This document shows, piece by piece, positions 1 to 10,251 of a DNA stretch of 64,000 nucleotides; the first letter of the stretch is position 1, and each line of letters starts with the position of its first letter. The stretch comes from Tiliqua scincoides (taxonomy: Eukaryota > Chordata > Lepidosauria > Squamata > Scincidae). A program made the translations under genes and the position numbers. The notes under the pieces are model-generated. The model made no database searches. It was given only the letters and a program-made list of their open reading frames with translations, and was not told the DNA's origin. Location: the NCBI RefSeq assembly GCF_035046505.1, contig NC_089827.1:63058856-63122855 (forward strand). Reading direction: 5' to 3'.

Positions 1-648
1 AAAGCCTTCATATAAGTAACTAAAATAATCAGAGATTTTTCCAATTTATCCTGCCTCTACTTCCTCTGTCTCCCTTGTGTTTATTTTCTAAGTTGTGAGC
101 CCCTTGGGCAGCAAAATGTTCTCTCATTCTTTGCTCAGAAAAATAAAATCTAATTTCCCTGAGATTAGCTTGATGGTTTTATCTGCTGTTTTTTTCTCTC
201 TTTTATCTGTTTATATTGGAACTTTTATTGTGTTTTGGTTTTTATGCCACAAGCCACTTCCGTGCTTTTTTAAAACAGAACAGTAGGAAAAATTTATTTA
301 CAATATAAAGTGCCACATACAGAAATGGTGCTAAATTTAAAAATATGTACAGCTACACTATAAACAAAAAGGATTTAGCTTACAACTCCCTGAAGCCTTA
401 CAACAAGAGAGAGATGTACTAATTTCAGACCTACAAAGGCATCTTGTGTACAAGGCAAATACTATAATTGGTAAAGAAAATACATGAAGGTGGGGGGGAG
501 GTCTTGCTCAGCTCTGTTGCGCTCATCCACTCCACCAAGTCTGTGGGCTGCAGATTACTACTACTACTACTAGTACTACTACGATTCAGTACTATAGGAC
601 TAGTGCAGTACAGTGACAACATTGATATACCAACATCCCACAGGCTTA
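1..648. other. No gene recognised
   Basis: AT-rich DNA with a short CTA/CTG-type trinucleotide tract around 547-585. If synteny holds it would be APAF1 intron 1. Nothing coding seen. Confidence 0.5.
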
Positions 649-815
649 GGGTCTAATCCTACCCAACTGTCCAGTGCGGATGCATCCACAGAGATGCCCT
701 GAAGTAAGGGACCAAACATTCCCTTGCCTTGAGGAGGCCTCTGTGACTGTCCCCCCATCTAAGGAGGAAGTGCAGAGCCGCATCAGCACTGGAAAGCTGG
801 ATAGGATTGGGCCCT
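649..815. mobile_element. MITE-B copy (~170-180 bp short inverted-repeat element)
   Basis: Family defined here from about ten copies: ends CAATCCTA(T/A)CCAACTTTCCAG and its inverse, with an internal block AAGGTAAGGGAACAAATGTT and CTTGAGGAGGCCTC. Non-autonomous DNA element, no coding capacity. Confidence 0.7.
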
Positions 816-816
816 G

Positions 817-1000
817 AGGCTGCAATCCACACTTACCTGGGAGTAAGCCCCATTCATTATAATGGGACTTACATCTGAGTAGACAAGAAGGACTGGGCTC
901 TCAGGCTGAAATTCTATCCCTCTTACCTGGGAGTAAGTCCTGTTGGTTATAATGGGACTTACTTCTGACTCTCAGGCGAAAACCCTATCCCCACTTACCA
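817..1000. repeat. Array of ~85-bp palindromic repeats (MITE-A), 2 copies plus a fragment
   Basis: MITE-A family defined here: CTTACCTGGGAGTAAGCCCC and ATTGACTATAATGGGGCTTA, then CTTCTGAGTAGACATGCATA ending in AGGATTGGGCT. The two halves are inverted repeats around CATT...AATG. Copies abut at about 903 and 976, right up to the CpG island. Confidence 0.8.
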
Positions 1001-1600
1001 CGCAGCGTCCTCTCCTTCTCAGGAGTGGGGCTGCGCCCCGCCCCCCAGCAGCGCGGGCTCTCTCCCCCAGACCGCCTGCCTCCCCCAGACCGCCTGCCTC
1101 CCCCTTCCAGCGCAGGGCGGCTACCTGGAGGGGCTGCCTGCGGAGGACTCAGCGCCTGCCGGCGCGCGGGAACCAGCGGTCACTTCCTCCTGCCGGCCAG
1201 GCCCGGGGCGCGGCCAGCGAGCGAGGAGGACGCCTCCCAGAGGCTTGGGAGGGACGGGGGAGGCGCCGGCTCCGAGCCACGAGGCTCCCCCTCAGTCAGG
1301 CACCCCTCGCCGCCAGCCCGCGCGTGCCCGCCAGCAACGGTCGGCACAGGGCAGCGCGCGCCGTCGAAGAAAGGGTGTGCTGGAGCGCCTCGGGAAGAGC
1401 AGGCCCGCGCATGCGCCGAGACGTGGCGCGCGCCCCCGCCGGACCCTGCCGCGCTTGGGTGTGAGGGTCTGCGAGGGGAGGGCGCGTCTCGACTGCCCTT
1501 CCCCCCTCCGAACGAAAGGTGACGGGGATGCTCTGAGGGGAATGTGGGCGGGGGGGGCAAAGTTTCTCGGGGGGGGGGGTGCTGAGGGGGCAACAGCTGG
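1000..1600. promoter_or_regulatory. CpG island, probable shared IKBIP/APAF1 promoter
   Basis: About 600 bp very rich in G+C and CpG, in contrast to the AT-rich DNA on both sides. In human the IKBIP and APAF1 genes diverge from one shared CpG island; here it lies about 1.2 kb upstream of the first IKBIP coding exon. No APAF1 coding sequence was recognised at 1-1000 on the minus strand, as expected if only its non-coding first exon falls in the window. Confidence 0.7.
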
Positions 1601-1608
1601 GAAAGTCC

Positions 1609-1903
1609 TGAGCCAGGTCTACCTGTGCAGCATTGGCAGCTTGAGAGCGCACTGACTTGGGAGGAAGCTCCATTGACTGTAAGGGGACTTACTTCTCAGT
1701 AGGCACGCATAGGATGGGGCTGAGAGGCTGCAAGCCTGTCCACATTTACCTGGGAGGAAGCCCCATTGACTGTAAGGGGACTTACTTCTGTATAGGCACG
1801 CCTAGGATGGGACTGAAAGGCTATTCACATTTACTTGGGACCTAGCCCCTTTGACTGTAAGAGGACTTACTTGTGAGTAGACAGGCATAGGCTTGGCTCT
1901 GAT
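1609..1903. repeat. Array of three MITE-A copies downstream of the CpG island
   Basis: Head-to-tail copies at about 1609-1727, 1728-1825 and 1826-1903, each with the GGGACTTACTTCTGAGTAG-type half. With 817-1000 they flank the island on both sides. Confidence 0.8.
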
Positions 1904-2790
1904 ACAGTAAAATGGAAAACCAAACACAATTCTAAGTCTCTCTGAAGTCTTTTGAATCATTGCAGAAAATTAGGATCATCATATTTAGACTCACACTAGA
2001 AGAGAGTGTCCTGCACCAAAATCTACTTCTGCAGCAGCTGTAGCCCCACAGCCCTGTCACAGATCTCCTATACAGGCCTGTAAGACCTTCCTATAAGTCC
2101 TTCCACCTAATGACAGGGACAATGGTCAAAGCACAACAAAGAGGCTCTTAATGAGGTAATCTAGTCTCCCACAGCCTGTAACAGTGTCTGTTTACACAAC
2201 AAAGGCACTAGATTGGGATGAATGTTCACAACCCCTGTAGTTAAGTGATGGTCTGCACACTCCTTTACCATAAGCGCATCCTCAAGCTTGTTTGGGAAAA
2301 CACTGTTACCTTCTTCGGTGGGGTTGTTGTTCCACCACAGATTGGAACTACTACATCTCAGGTTTTGATTACAATTGCTGTACTAGCTTATTTTACATGT
2401 CAAACACTGGTGTGAATAAAAAATTTGTTATACCTTATAGTTTCTCTTTAGACCCAAAATGTTTAAGCAAAGTGTACTGGGGTCCCTCCAGGATTACGAG
2501 ACCTGAAGTTTAAGATTCATTTGTTTCATGGTAGGTCCACCCCTAGGATGGGAGAGCGGAGTATGCGTTTTATTACAGGCGCATACAGGCTCTTGGCATG
2601 TTTACTGGGGAGTCCCACAGTGTTCGGTGGGGGGGGGGGCTTAATAAATCTGGTTTAACAAAAGTGGGATTTTTGAGCAAACATGCATAGGACCAGGCTG
2701 CATGGATGAACTTGGTTGGCATCTTTAAAGAAGGAGGGGGAAGGTTTTGGAAGTAACAGGCTTCCCCCCCCCCCCGTTTCTTCTGTGTAG
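1904..2790. other. Putative IKBIP intron 1, nothing else recognised
   Basis: Single-copy-looking DNA with G runs near 2627-2639 and a C run at 2763-2775. No coding sequence or known repeat recognised. Confidence 0.45.
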
Positions 2791-2816
2791 GAATTTGGTA
2801 CAAAGACATTGCTGAT

Positions 2817-2983
2817 ATGTCGGAAGTTAAGCAAAGAAGAAAAGCCAACCTTTCAGCCAAATCCAATGAAGAGCAGCAAAAGAAATTGGTTTCTGAAAGT
2901 TTAGCTAGTGAAAAATCCTTCTGGATGGATCCACGGACAGCTTCAAGTTTACTGTCTCTCATGGCTTGCATAGGACTAACATG
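2817..2983 (+). CDS. IKBIP: IKBIP coding exon 1
   Basis: Encodes MSEVKQRRKANLSAKSNEEQ through SLLSLMACIGLT; 55 codons plus 2 nt, ending at a GTAAGC donor. The ATG at 2817 is chosen because MSEVK is the family start. A pyrimidine tract and TTCTGTGTAG acceptor end at 2790, so the transcript exon probably begins at 2791 and a non-coding exon should lie upstream, most simply in the CpG island at 1000-1600. Confidence 0.93.
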
Positions 2984-5900
2984 GTAAGCAAAAATACAGG
3001 AAACTTGGTATATGGACCATGTATGTTTATGGGAAGCGATATGTCCGCACTAATGAATCTTTATACAAACTGCTTTAAGTGTATTTCTTAATTTTTGTAT
3101 CATACCTTAAGAGAACCCCCACATCTGTACTTATGGTGACTATGGTGTACTTATGGTGACTACTGCAACTGAATTACAGAATTGCGTTAGCCAGTCCTAT
3201 GCATTCTTATTTGTGATGAAACCCTACTGAACTCACTTGGACTTATTTCTGATTGGAGTGTCTGAAAAACTACTGTGGACCAGTTCATCTCAGTATTAAT
3301 GCAATATAGATAGACTGTGGCTGCAATCATACTTACCAGAGAGTAAACCCAATTGACTATAATGGGGCTTACTTCTGAATAGACATGCATAGGCTTGGGC
3401 TCTGTATGAGAGTTTGAGAGTCTGGTGGTTGACTACTTCACTGGAAACCATACTTGAAATATTAATTCTTAAAAATAGCTGTTTATGTGGCCATTGCTAT
3501 TTAATATGAATTAGGTATGTGGTACAGTGCCTCTACCGAATTTATTCTCTCCCTTTTAAAAGCCTCTGAGTCAAATCATAAATGGTATACTTTCAAGAGG
3601 GGCTTGAAATATTTTCACATTTATTTACTAAGTACTAAATGCTGCAAGACCCTAGTTGTTCAGGTTTTTGCTGTGTTGGCAAAGCAACATTCAGTACGAG
3701 ATGCAGGAACTATTTTGCTTACAGAATGTTACAACTTGCCTGGCTAAATTATGACACAGCAACATGTGTCTCTGCTGCTGTCATGCCCAAATGAAGCATG
3801 ACATTCCCCCAAAAATGTATTGCGTGACTGAGAAACGGACAATAATTTAAAAAGAGATTCAGAATAAAACACCAACATTATAATACCATTGTACAAACTG
3901 ATGGTAAGGCCACACTTGGAGTATTGTGTTCTGGTCGCCATGTCTCAAAAAGATACAGTGGAAATGAAAAAGGTGCAGAAGAGAGCGACCAAATTGATTA
4001 TTGGGCTGGGGCACCTCCTTTATGAGGAAAGACTACAGAGTTAGGGCTTATTAGAAAAAAGGTGCCTATGGGGGGACATGATTGAGACGTACAAAATTAT
4101 GCAGGGGATAGATAGAGGGATGTTCTTTTCCCTCTCACACAACACCAGAATGAGGGGACATCCTCTCAAATTGAGTATTGGGAGAGTTAGAACAGACAAA
4201 AGGAAATATTTATTTACTTAGTGACTAATTAGTCTTTGGAACTCTTGGTGGATGTGGTGATAGTGTTTGCCCTAGATGCCTTTAAAGTGGGATTGTACAG
4301 ATTTCTGGAGGAAAAGTCCATCACAGGTTATGAGCCGTGATGTGTATATGCAACCTCTTTGTTTTATAAGTAGACTAACTCAGAATGCCAGGTGCATGGG
4401 AGTGGCACCAGGAGTGGCACTCTTGTTGTTTTGTGTGCTTCCTGAGGCATCTGGTGGACCACTGTGAGATACAGGAAGCAGGAGTAGATGGGCCTTTGGC
4501 CTGATCCAGCGGGGCTCTTCTTATGTTCTATCCAACTTTCCAGCACCAATGCAGCTGCAGTGTAGCCCCAAAGTAAGGGAACAAATGTTCCCTTACCTTG
4601 AGGAACCCTCCCCTTCTTTACCAAAGGGCTAAGCCTACCATGACCTCTGTAGCAATTTCCTTGGTTAGCTAAAGGCAGAATTCTCTTTTTGTCACTGCAT
4701 GTTCCATTCATAGTTACAATCTCACTTTGGGAGTGCAAGTAGTCTTTGGGTGGATGGTAGATTCTGTAAAGTTGTGGAAGAAATTCTTAACTACTACCAA
4801 TTACGTTCACTTGTTTTGTTTCTCTTCCATTCATAGGTTTCTTTTTCAGCAGTCAGCACAGCTGGCTGCTGTAGAGGAGAAATACTATGTATTAAAGCAG
4901 GAAGCTGAAAAGTATCAAGATATGGAAAATAAGATTAATCTAATGTCTGAAAAGGTAATCCAAAATTTTTATATATCATTTTAATGATAATGGGGGTCTT
5001 AAATTCTTTAATTTATGCAAGAATACTTTTCATCAGCCAATGCTGTATTAAATGTACCTTCCTAATGAAACTTCATTAGGCTAGAGCAGGGGTCTCCAAA
5101 CTTTTTTGCCAGAGGGCCGCATCAAATACCTGGTGTGGTGTGGAGGGCCAGAAAAAAATTTAAATATAAAATTTAAATAAATAAATTAGAGATGGAACTT
5201 AGATGAGTGAATAAATGAATGAATGGACTCATTCATTCAATCTCTCTGGCCCTCAGAACACCCTCCAGACACAAACAGAGCACAGTTCTGGTCATTTATA
5301 GTTGAGTGGGTCAGAAGCTTTTAGGGGACAAGAGGCTGGCTGCGGGCTGGATAGAGGCTTGTTTTGGGCTGCATCTGGCCCCTAGGCTGGGGTTTGGAGA
5401 TCCCTCGGCTAGAGTGTTGCATTTAAGCATAAAATCAAGTTTGAAGACTATATTTGTCATCTGTGTATTACATCATATACAGTACCCCAATGTTTTCTGA
5501 AAATGTAAGATGTGTAAGCATCTTAGCTGTGAATGAATTATTTGTTCACAATAAAATGACTTGCATTTCAAAGAAAACTTCTCCATTGTGTTAACAGTAG
5601 TATTCTTCCAGTCGAACTTATATTAAGTCAAGATGGACGTTGTTTTGTGTTACAAATGCAGTTTGAGTCTTCTTCGGGTATCCTGCAGGAAGCTTCCACA
5701 TCTGTCACTAGGATGACCAAGTTTGAGCAGGAAGTATCCAGTCTTCATAACATCATGCGTGACATTCAAAGCACTGAGCAGGCACTCCCCAAAAAGATAT
5801 GGAGCATTAATGAGAAATTCCAAAACGTAATAGAATCCTGGAAAAAAAGCCAGGATGAAATGGATACAAATATTAGAGGTTTAAAATCAGAAACCAAGCT

Positions 5901-8900
5901 TTTACATAGCACAGTTACCTCAAAAATCAATGCAGCAGATCAAAAAATAAACAACCTTTCAGAAAGACTGAAAGATCTGGAAGACAGTACAGTACGAAAT
6001 GTCAGAACACTGAAGAGGCAAGAGGAAGATGAACTATCTAAAGTTGAACAGCAGCTGCAGTTTGAGACAAAAGCAGCTGAAAAATTAGAAGAACAGCAGA
6101 ATACTCTGTTAACTAGACACTCTGATCTCAGGCAAAAGCTTAAAGACTATGAACCAAAAGTGGAAGAATGCAAGACATATTTACCAGCAATTGAGAGTGC
6201 CATTCGCTCAGTTGTTAGGCTTTCAAGTGAGCTGATAGGTGTAGAGAAGAAGATGGAAGACATGACTGTGAAGGTTTTTAATGTAGAAGATGAAATGATG
6301 AAAGCTGTATCTGAGATAATGGACATACAAAAAACTCTTGAAGCCATTCAGTATGAAAACAGCATATTAAAACTTCAGAACGAAGTGGTTGTTTTAAAAG
6401 GAAAAGTTCATGACATTGCAGAATCTGTGACAGAAGTAACAGAACAACCAGAAAGCCTTCAAAGCATAGATAGTGGAGAGTGAACCCCATTCCACTGAGC
6501 AGTACTTTTCTAGCAGTTACATAAACCTCAAAGTAACCTGCTTGGCATTCACTAAAATGAATGGGTGGCTTCACTCTGAATGAATCTGGTGTGTGTGTGT
6601 GAGGGGGGAGGGACTGTCCTAAGGTTAACTTATTTAAATGCAAATATTCCTTTGCATTTATTTGTAAGTTTCTTTAAATGTTAGGTACATTCAAGCCATT
6701 AAGATATTTTAAATACCTATTAAGTATTTTGGTTCAGCTTTGAAATCTAATTTTTATGTGCTCTGCATGGTATGGAAGTAGAAAATGTATAATTGTCATA
6801 TAATACAGTACTGTACTGTATTTTTCCTAAGATTGCATTATTTTTGGAATTCATACTGTATTGAGTATAGCTGAGACAATTGCTTTAGGGCCCAACACTA
6901 TTCAACTTTCCAGCAGCGATGTAGCTGCAATGCAGCCCTAAGGTAAGGGAACAAATGTTCCTTTATCTTGAGGAGGCCTCCATGACTGCTCCCCCCACAC
7001 GTCCCTTTGGCAGGCTGCATTGGCACTGGAAAGTTGGATAGAGCTGGTAGGGAAGACTTCGTAGGGAAAACTGATAGCTCGAAAACCATTCTTTTAAAAT
7101 AAAAACATATTCTGCAATTACGATTGTATTACAATAATAGTTCTGCAATTATAGACCCAAATGTAGCTAATGATGATCCAATAGTAATCTCTGAAGCCTC
7201 TTGAAAAAATGGACTTTTAAAAACTGAAGAACAAAAGGCAGAAAAATGAAGCATATGAGAAAACTTGACAGTTGTGCAATCTTCAGTATTTGTGTACCTG
7301 TTGTATGGCAAATAGTCTCATTTTCCAGTGAAACTTGTGTATTGTAGGGCTCTTACAGTCTGATCCTAAATACAGGGGTCCCCATATCCACAGATCCCAT
7401 ATCTGCAGACTCACTTGTCTGTGCCCCCCCCCCCAGAGGTGATGGGAACTCTGCTTGCTTCTGGAGGGTGGGGGAGGTATTTGCCCATATCCATGGTTTC
7501 ATATAACCATAGGGAGTTCTGGAATGGAACCCTCATGGATACGAGGCACACCTGTATGTTTACTTGTAAGTGCTTTCCACTGAGTTCTGAATAAGTGTGC
7601 TTAATAAAACGAAGCCTCAAATATACATGGGTGGAAAGAAGTCCTAAGTGCTCAATTTAAATAACCTCATTACCTGGTAATAACTTCCCTTTTATTAAAA
7701 TGTATTGACCAAGTCTGTGAAGTTATTTCTCTCAAAATTAGTGTGCCTATGTAATGTTATTAACAGGAAATGTTACTGCCCTGTTGCTCATTTAGAACAG
7801 GGCTGTCCAAAGTTTTTGGCAGGGCGGCTACATCATCTCTCTGACGATGTCTCTCTGACTGTCGGGGGGGGGGCAGGGAAAAAAAATTAATTTACATTTA
7901 AAATTTGAATAAATTGACATGTTTACATAAATGAATATATTAAAGATGAACTTATATGAATGAATGAAGGTCCTGCAATAGCTCAAGGCCTATAAAAGGC
8001 CTTGCACAAAGCAAGGCTGGCCTTTCCTTTGCTGCTGCTACTGCATCACGGATGTGAAACAACAAGCAGTGGAGGGAGCTCTCATCCCACAGCTCACGTG
8101 AGAGGTCAAACAGTTGCCCTCATGCTGAGAGCAGTTGCGTAGGGCCAGTGTGGGCTCCAACAAATCTCTGGAGGGCCAGAGGCTCATTGGAGCCTGGGGG
8201 CTCCCTGAGGGCCACAAGTGGCCCCAGGTCGGGGTTTGGGCACCCCTGATTTAGACGAATACATGCATGCCAAAATAATTAGAAATTTTCCTGACAGTTT
8301 GTGGAAAGCAAGTGCAATTGCAAGCAACTGAATTGTCAGCCAGGAAGGTGTTCCCATTGCTTTTCTTCCCTGTCCGGACTCACATAAATGATTCAGAACA
8401 ATGACAAATGAGGACACATACAGTGAGACTGAGAGTAGGATGGGTTCCAATTGAAGAGGGATATTTTAAATATTTTATTTTGAAAGCAATTACTGACAAT
8501 TACTGCTAGTAATTACTAGCAGATTTATGCTTAGAGTGGTGATCTTGGATAGTTAACATTCAGTGTTTTTACCTGTTTTACTGAATACCAAGAGAAATTA
8601 TCAATCGAGAGAGAAATGCATTTTTGGGTTCTTAGACCACAAATAAAAAAAAATCTGAATTCCCAACATTTCACCCCAAGTTTGTGTGGCATAGGGGCTG
8701 GATGCAGCCCGCAGAAGGCTCTTTATCCAACATCAGCTGCTGAAAGGGCAGCCTGCATAATTGGATTCTCCCATATCTTGGAAATATGATCAGGTTTGTG
8801 TGTTTTCTCTTGTTATTGGCAGCTAATGAGTTCCTAAGTGGAAAGAGTGCATAGTTCTGGTCATGACCTGCTTGATAACATCATTTCCTGCTTTAATGAA

Positions 8901-9924
8901 GTAACTTCCAGCCCTCAGCAGGCATAATTTCAGCCCACTATATGAAAGAAGTTTGACATCTTTGATTTATATGCTTGTGTGCTCTTATAGTGACACAATA
9001 GCCTGTTTAATATATGAATTAGGGAAGTATTTCAAATAGGTGTCTTCTTTTGCCCTTGTATGTTTATCAAGTAGCAGAAATAACAATTAGCTAAAACACT
9101 TAATTTCCAAAAAGGGTGCTGCAGTTACACTGAAATACTATATTCTTACAGTATTTATTCATTCACTCTAGTGTGAGAAGACATTAAGCTTAATGAAGCA
9201 AGTGGAAGATCTTCATATAATTGATCGGGTGAAGCATCTACAAGAGGAGGTATACACCATGCAGCTATGGTCTAACAGATTAATTCAAGAAGTGGAGCTT
9301 CAGCAGAACTTAACATCTCTCTTTCACACAGTTACTAAATATGAAGAGAGTACAACGTCTATAACTAAGGATCTCTCTGTAAAGATTGCTACTGTGAAGA
9401 CAGATATTAGACGCATTTCAGGTCTTGAAGCAGATGTGACCTTATTAGAGGAGAACCTACTTATGCTAGAAGATAAAATAGATAAGGCTGAAAAGACTAC
9501 AGTACAGAGTATAGGAGATCTTCTCACAACTAGCATTGACAGAACTGCAAAACTCCGAATTTCTGTATCTGAAAATGCCAGACAAATAGACCGCATCAAG
9601 ACAAAGATGTCTGAGCTGAATGCTGACATCAGCCAACATACAACTAAGCTTTTTGATTTGGAAAGTGATAGAGCCAAAGTTCTGAAGACAGTAGCCTTTG
9701 CAAATGACTTAAAACCTAAGGTGCACAACTTAAAGAAGGATTTTGTACATTTAGGACCAATGGTAGATGAGCTAACATTAAGAATAGGAAGACTGCTTGG
9801 GGATCTGTTAGAAAGACAGAAGGAAATTGCTTTCATAAATAAGAAACTCTCCAATTTAACATCCATTCAAACTGAAATTAAGAGTGTGAATGATGAACTA
9901 ACTAAAATTCCAGATCTGAACTAG
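2817..9924 (+). CDS. IKBIP: IKBIP, IKBKB-interacting protein (coding span, 4 exons, two alternative last exons)
   Basis: Single-pass ER membrane coiled-coil protein, known in mammals as an IKK-beta interactor and pro-apoptotic p53 target. Coding exons are 2817-2983, 4837-4954, then either 5662-6483 or 9172-9924. Both alternative exons follow exon 2 in phase 0, giving about 368 aa (short route) or 345 aa (distal exon); human forms are about 377 and 350 aa. The start MSEVK matches the human start. A membrane segment around residues 40-60 spans the exon 1/2 junction (SLLSLMACIGLTW then FLFQQ), followed by long heptad-rich coiled coil. The distal exon holds KIATVKTDIRRISGLEADV and RAKVLKTVAFANDLKPKV, close to the human 350-aa form. 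All junctions are GT-AG. It converges with SLC25A3. Assignment rests on remembered human sequence. Confidence 0.96.
3187..3405. repeat. Two degenerate MITE-A copies
   Basis: A weak inverted copy at about 3187-3265 and a clear one at 3311-3405 ending ATGCATAGGCTTGGGCTCT. In IKBIP intron between coding exons 1 and 2. Confidence 0.65.
3840..4529 (+). mobile_element. CR1 LINE, 3' fragment
   Basis: Carries typical CR1 3' sequence: CACACTTGGAGTATTGTGTT, GGGGACATGATTGAGACGTA, and the end TGGGCCTTTGGCCTGATCCA with a TTCTTATGTTCT terminus. No intact reading frame. A truncated MITE-B abuts its end. Confidence 0.85.
4530..4625. mobile_element. Truncated MITE-B copy
   Basis: ATCCAACTTTCCAGCACCAA to CTTACCTTGAGGA, then the homology stops. 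Directly joined to the CR1 end. Confidence 0.65.
4837..4954 (+). CDS. IKBIP: IKBIP coding exon 2
   Basis: Acceptor CATTCATAG ends at 4836 and donor GTAATC begins at 4955. The first base completes the Trp codon split from exon 1, then FLFQQSAQLAAVEEKYYVLK and on to NLMSEK. It holds the end of the membrane segment and the start of the coiled coil. Confidence 0.94.
5097..5406. mobile_element. hAT-type short element in IKBIP intron
   Basis: Inverted ends CAGGGGTCTCCAAAC and GTTTGGAGATCCCTC, flanked by the perfect 8-bp target duplication GGCTAGAG (5089-5096 and 5407-5414), the hAT hallmark. Non-coding. Confidence 0.9.
5662..6483 (+). CDS. IKBIP: IKBIP alternative last exon (proximal)
   Basis: One 822-nt exon coding 273 residues and TGA. 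Acceptor TACAAATGCAG ends at 5661. It reads FESSSGILQEASTSVTRMTK and later KDYEPKVEECKTYLPAIESA and KAVSEIMDIQKTLEAIQYEN, matching the longer human isoform's terminal exon. It is strongly charged, heptad-rich coiled coil without Cys-rich or catalytic motifs. The C-terminus (EVTEQPESLQSIDSGE) differs from human, as expected for a fast-evolving tail. No AATAAA follows closely; a candidate is at 7098-7103. Confidence 0.93.
   Translation, partial: FESSSGILQEASTSVTRMTKFEQEVSSLHNIMRDIQSTEQALPKKIWSINEKFQNVIESWKKSQDEMDTNIRGLKSETKLLHSTVTSKINAADQKINNLSERLKDLEDSTVRNVRTLKRQEEDELSKVEQQLQFETKAAEKLEEQQNTLLTRHSDLRQKLKDYEPKVEECKTYLPAIESAIRSVVRLSSELIGVEKKMEDMTVKVFNVEDEMMKAVSEIMDIQKTLEAIQYENSILKLQNEVVVLKGKVHDIAESVTEVTEQPESLQSIDSGE
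6888..7051. mobile_element. MITE-B copy in IKBIP 3' UTR/intron
   Basis: GGGCCCAACACTATTCAACT through CACTGGAAAGTTGGATAG. Lies after the proximal stop codon, so it may be part of that isoform's 3' UTR. Confidence 0.7.
7098..7103 (+). terminator. IKBIP: Candidate poly(A) signal for proximal IKBIP isoform
   Basis: AATAAA about 615 nt after the TGA at 6483, just beyond a 165-bp repeat in the putative 3' UTR. It is the first canonical hexamer I see after that stop. Confidence 0.3.
7373..7554. mobile_element. Tigger/pogo-like short element
   Basis: Ends CAGGGGTCCCCATATCCAC and CATGGATACGAGGCACACCTG, bounded by TA dinucleotides as in Tc1/mariner-type insertions. Non-autonomous. Confidence 0.6.
7798..8248. 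mobile_element. hAT-type short element
   Basis: Ends CAGGGCTGTCCAAAGTTTTTG and GGTTTGGGCACCCCTG, with near-perfect 8-bp flanks ATTTAGAA / ATTTAGAC. In the intron before the distal IKBIP exon. Confidence 0.8.
8690..8966. mobile_element. Truncated hAT-type short element (CAGGGGTGTCAAAC family)
   Basis: Same family as 20295-20642 and 24812-25131: GGCTGGATGCAGCCC, AGCTGCTGAAAGGGCAGCC, TTTCCTGCTTTAATGAAGT, and the end AAGTTTGACATCTTTG. The left end is degraded. Confidence 0.6.
9172..9924 (+). CDS. IKBIP: IKBIP alternative last exon (distal)
   Basis: A 753-nt exon coding 250 residues and TAG. Acceptor TTCACTCTAG ends at 9171, phase 0. It begins CEKTLSLMKQVEDLHIIDRV and ends KSVNDELTKIPDLN. The core (VKTDIRRISG, IGDLLTTSIDRTAKLR, LTLRIGRLLGDLLERQKEIA) is highly similar to the human 350-aa isoform. 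Using it requires skipping the proximal terminal exon and its poly(A) site. Confidence 0.94.
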   Translation, partial: CEKTLSLMKQVEDLHIIDRVKHLQEEVYTMQLWSNRLIQEVELQQNLTSLFHTVTKYEESTTSITKDLSVKIATVKTDIRRISGLEADVTLLEENLLMLEDKIDKAEKTTVQSIGDLLTTSIDRTAKLRISVSENARQIDRIKTKMSELNADISQHTTKLFDLESDRAKVLKTVAFANDLKPKVHNLKKDFVHLGPMVDELTLRIGRLLGDLLERQKEIAFINKKLSNLTSIQTEIKSVNDELTKIPDLN

Positions 9925-10245
9925 TTACCTGAGACACAACACCTCAACTCTAGCAGCATGACAGCTTAGTATGAGGTACCACCTCAGAAAAAGGATGTAA
10001 GTTTGATAGCTAAAGCACCACTTAATTGAAGATGTCTTACCCATTTGCTCTATATAACAAGTGCAACTTTGAGTAGTAAGTTTAGTTGTACAAATGTTTA
10101 TAAACACATTTTCTAATTAAGCTAAAAAGAATTTTGTGCACTGCCTATTGAATCAGTGAGAACAACAAATGAAATGTTACCTTTGGCCTCTCATACAGCC
10201 GGATCAGCAATGCAAATTGCAGGAGAGCTTTTCAGTGTTAATTTA

Positions 10246-10251
10246 AATAAA
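10246..10251 (+). terminator. IKBIP: Candidate poly(A) signal for distal IKBIP isoform
   Basis: AATAAA about 320 nt after the distal stop codon. A second AATAAA is at 10397-10402. Either could serve; no transcript data are available. Confidence 0.45.

Noticed and set aside
1-1000. APAF1 first coding exon on the minus strand
   Set aside because: Searched by eye for MDAKARNCLLQ-like sequence; none found, so it likely lies outside the window.
943-1673. Several overlapping long open frames (up to ~170 codons) on both strands
   Set aside because: They are Pro/Arg/Ala-rich frames in all registers of a CpG island, where stop codons are rare; no domain or splice pattern.
817-1903. Regular short repeats resembling an array with spacers (CRISPR-like)
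   Set aside because: Vertebrate DNA; copies abut without unique spacers and occur dispersed through the window.
9324-9866. 180-codon open frame antisense to IKBIP
   Set aside because: Shadow of the distal coiled-coil exon; Ser/Phe/Leu-rich with no recognisable domain.
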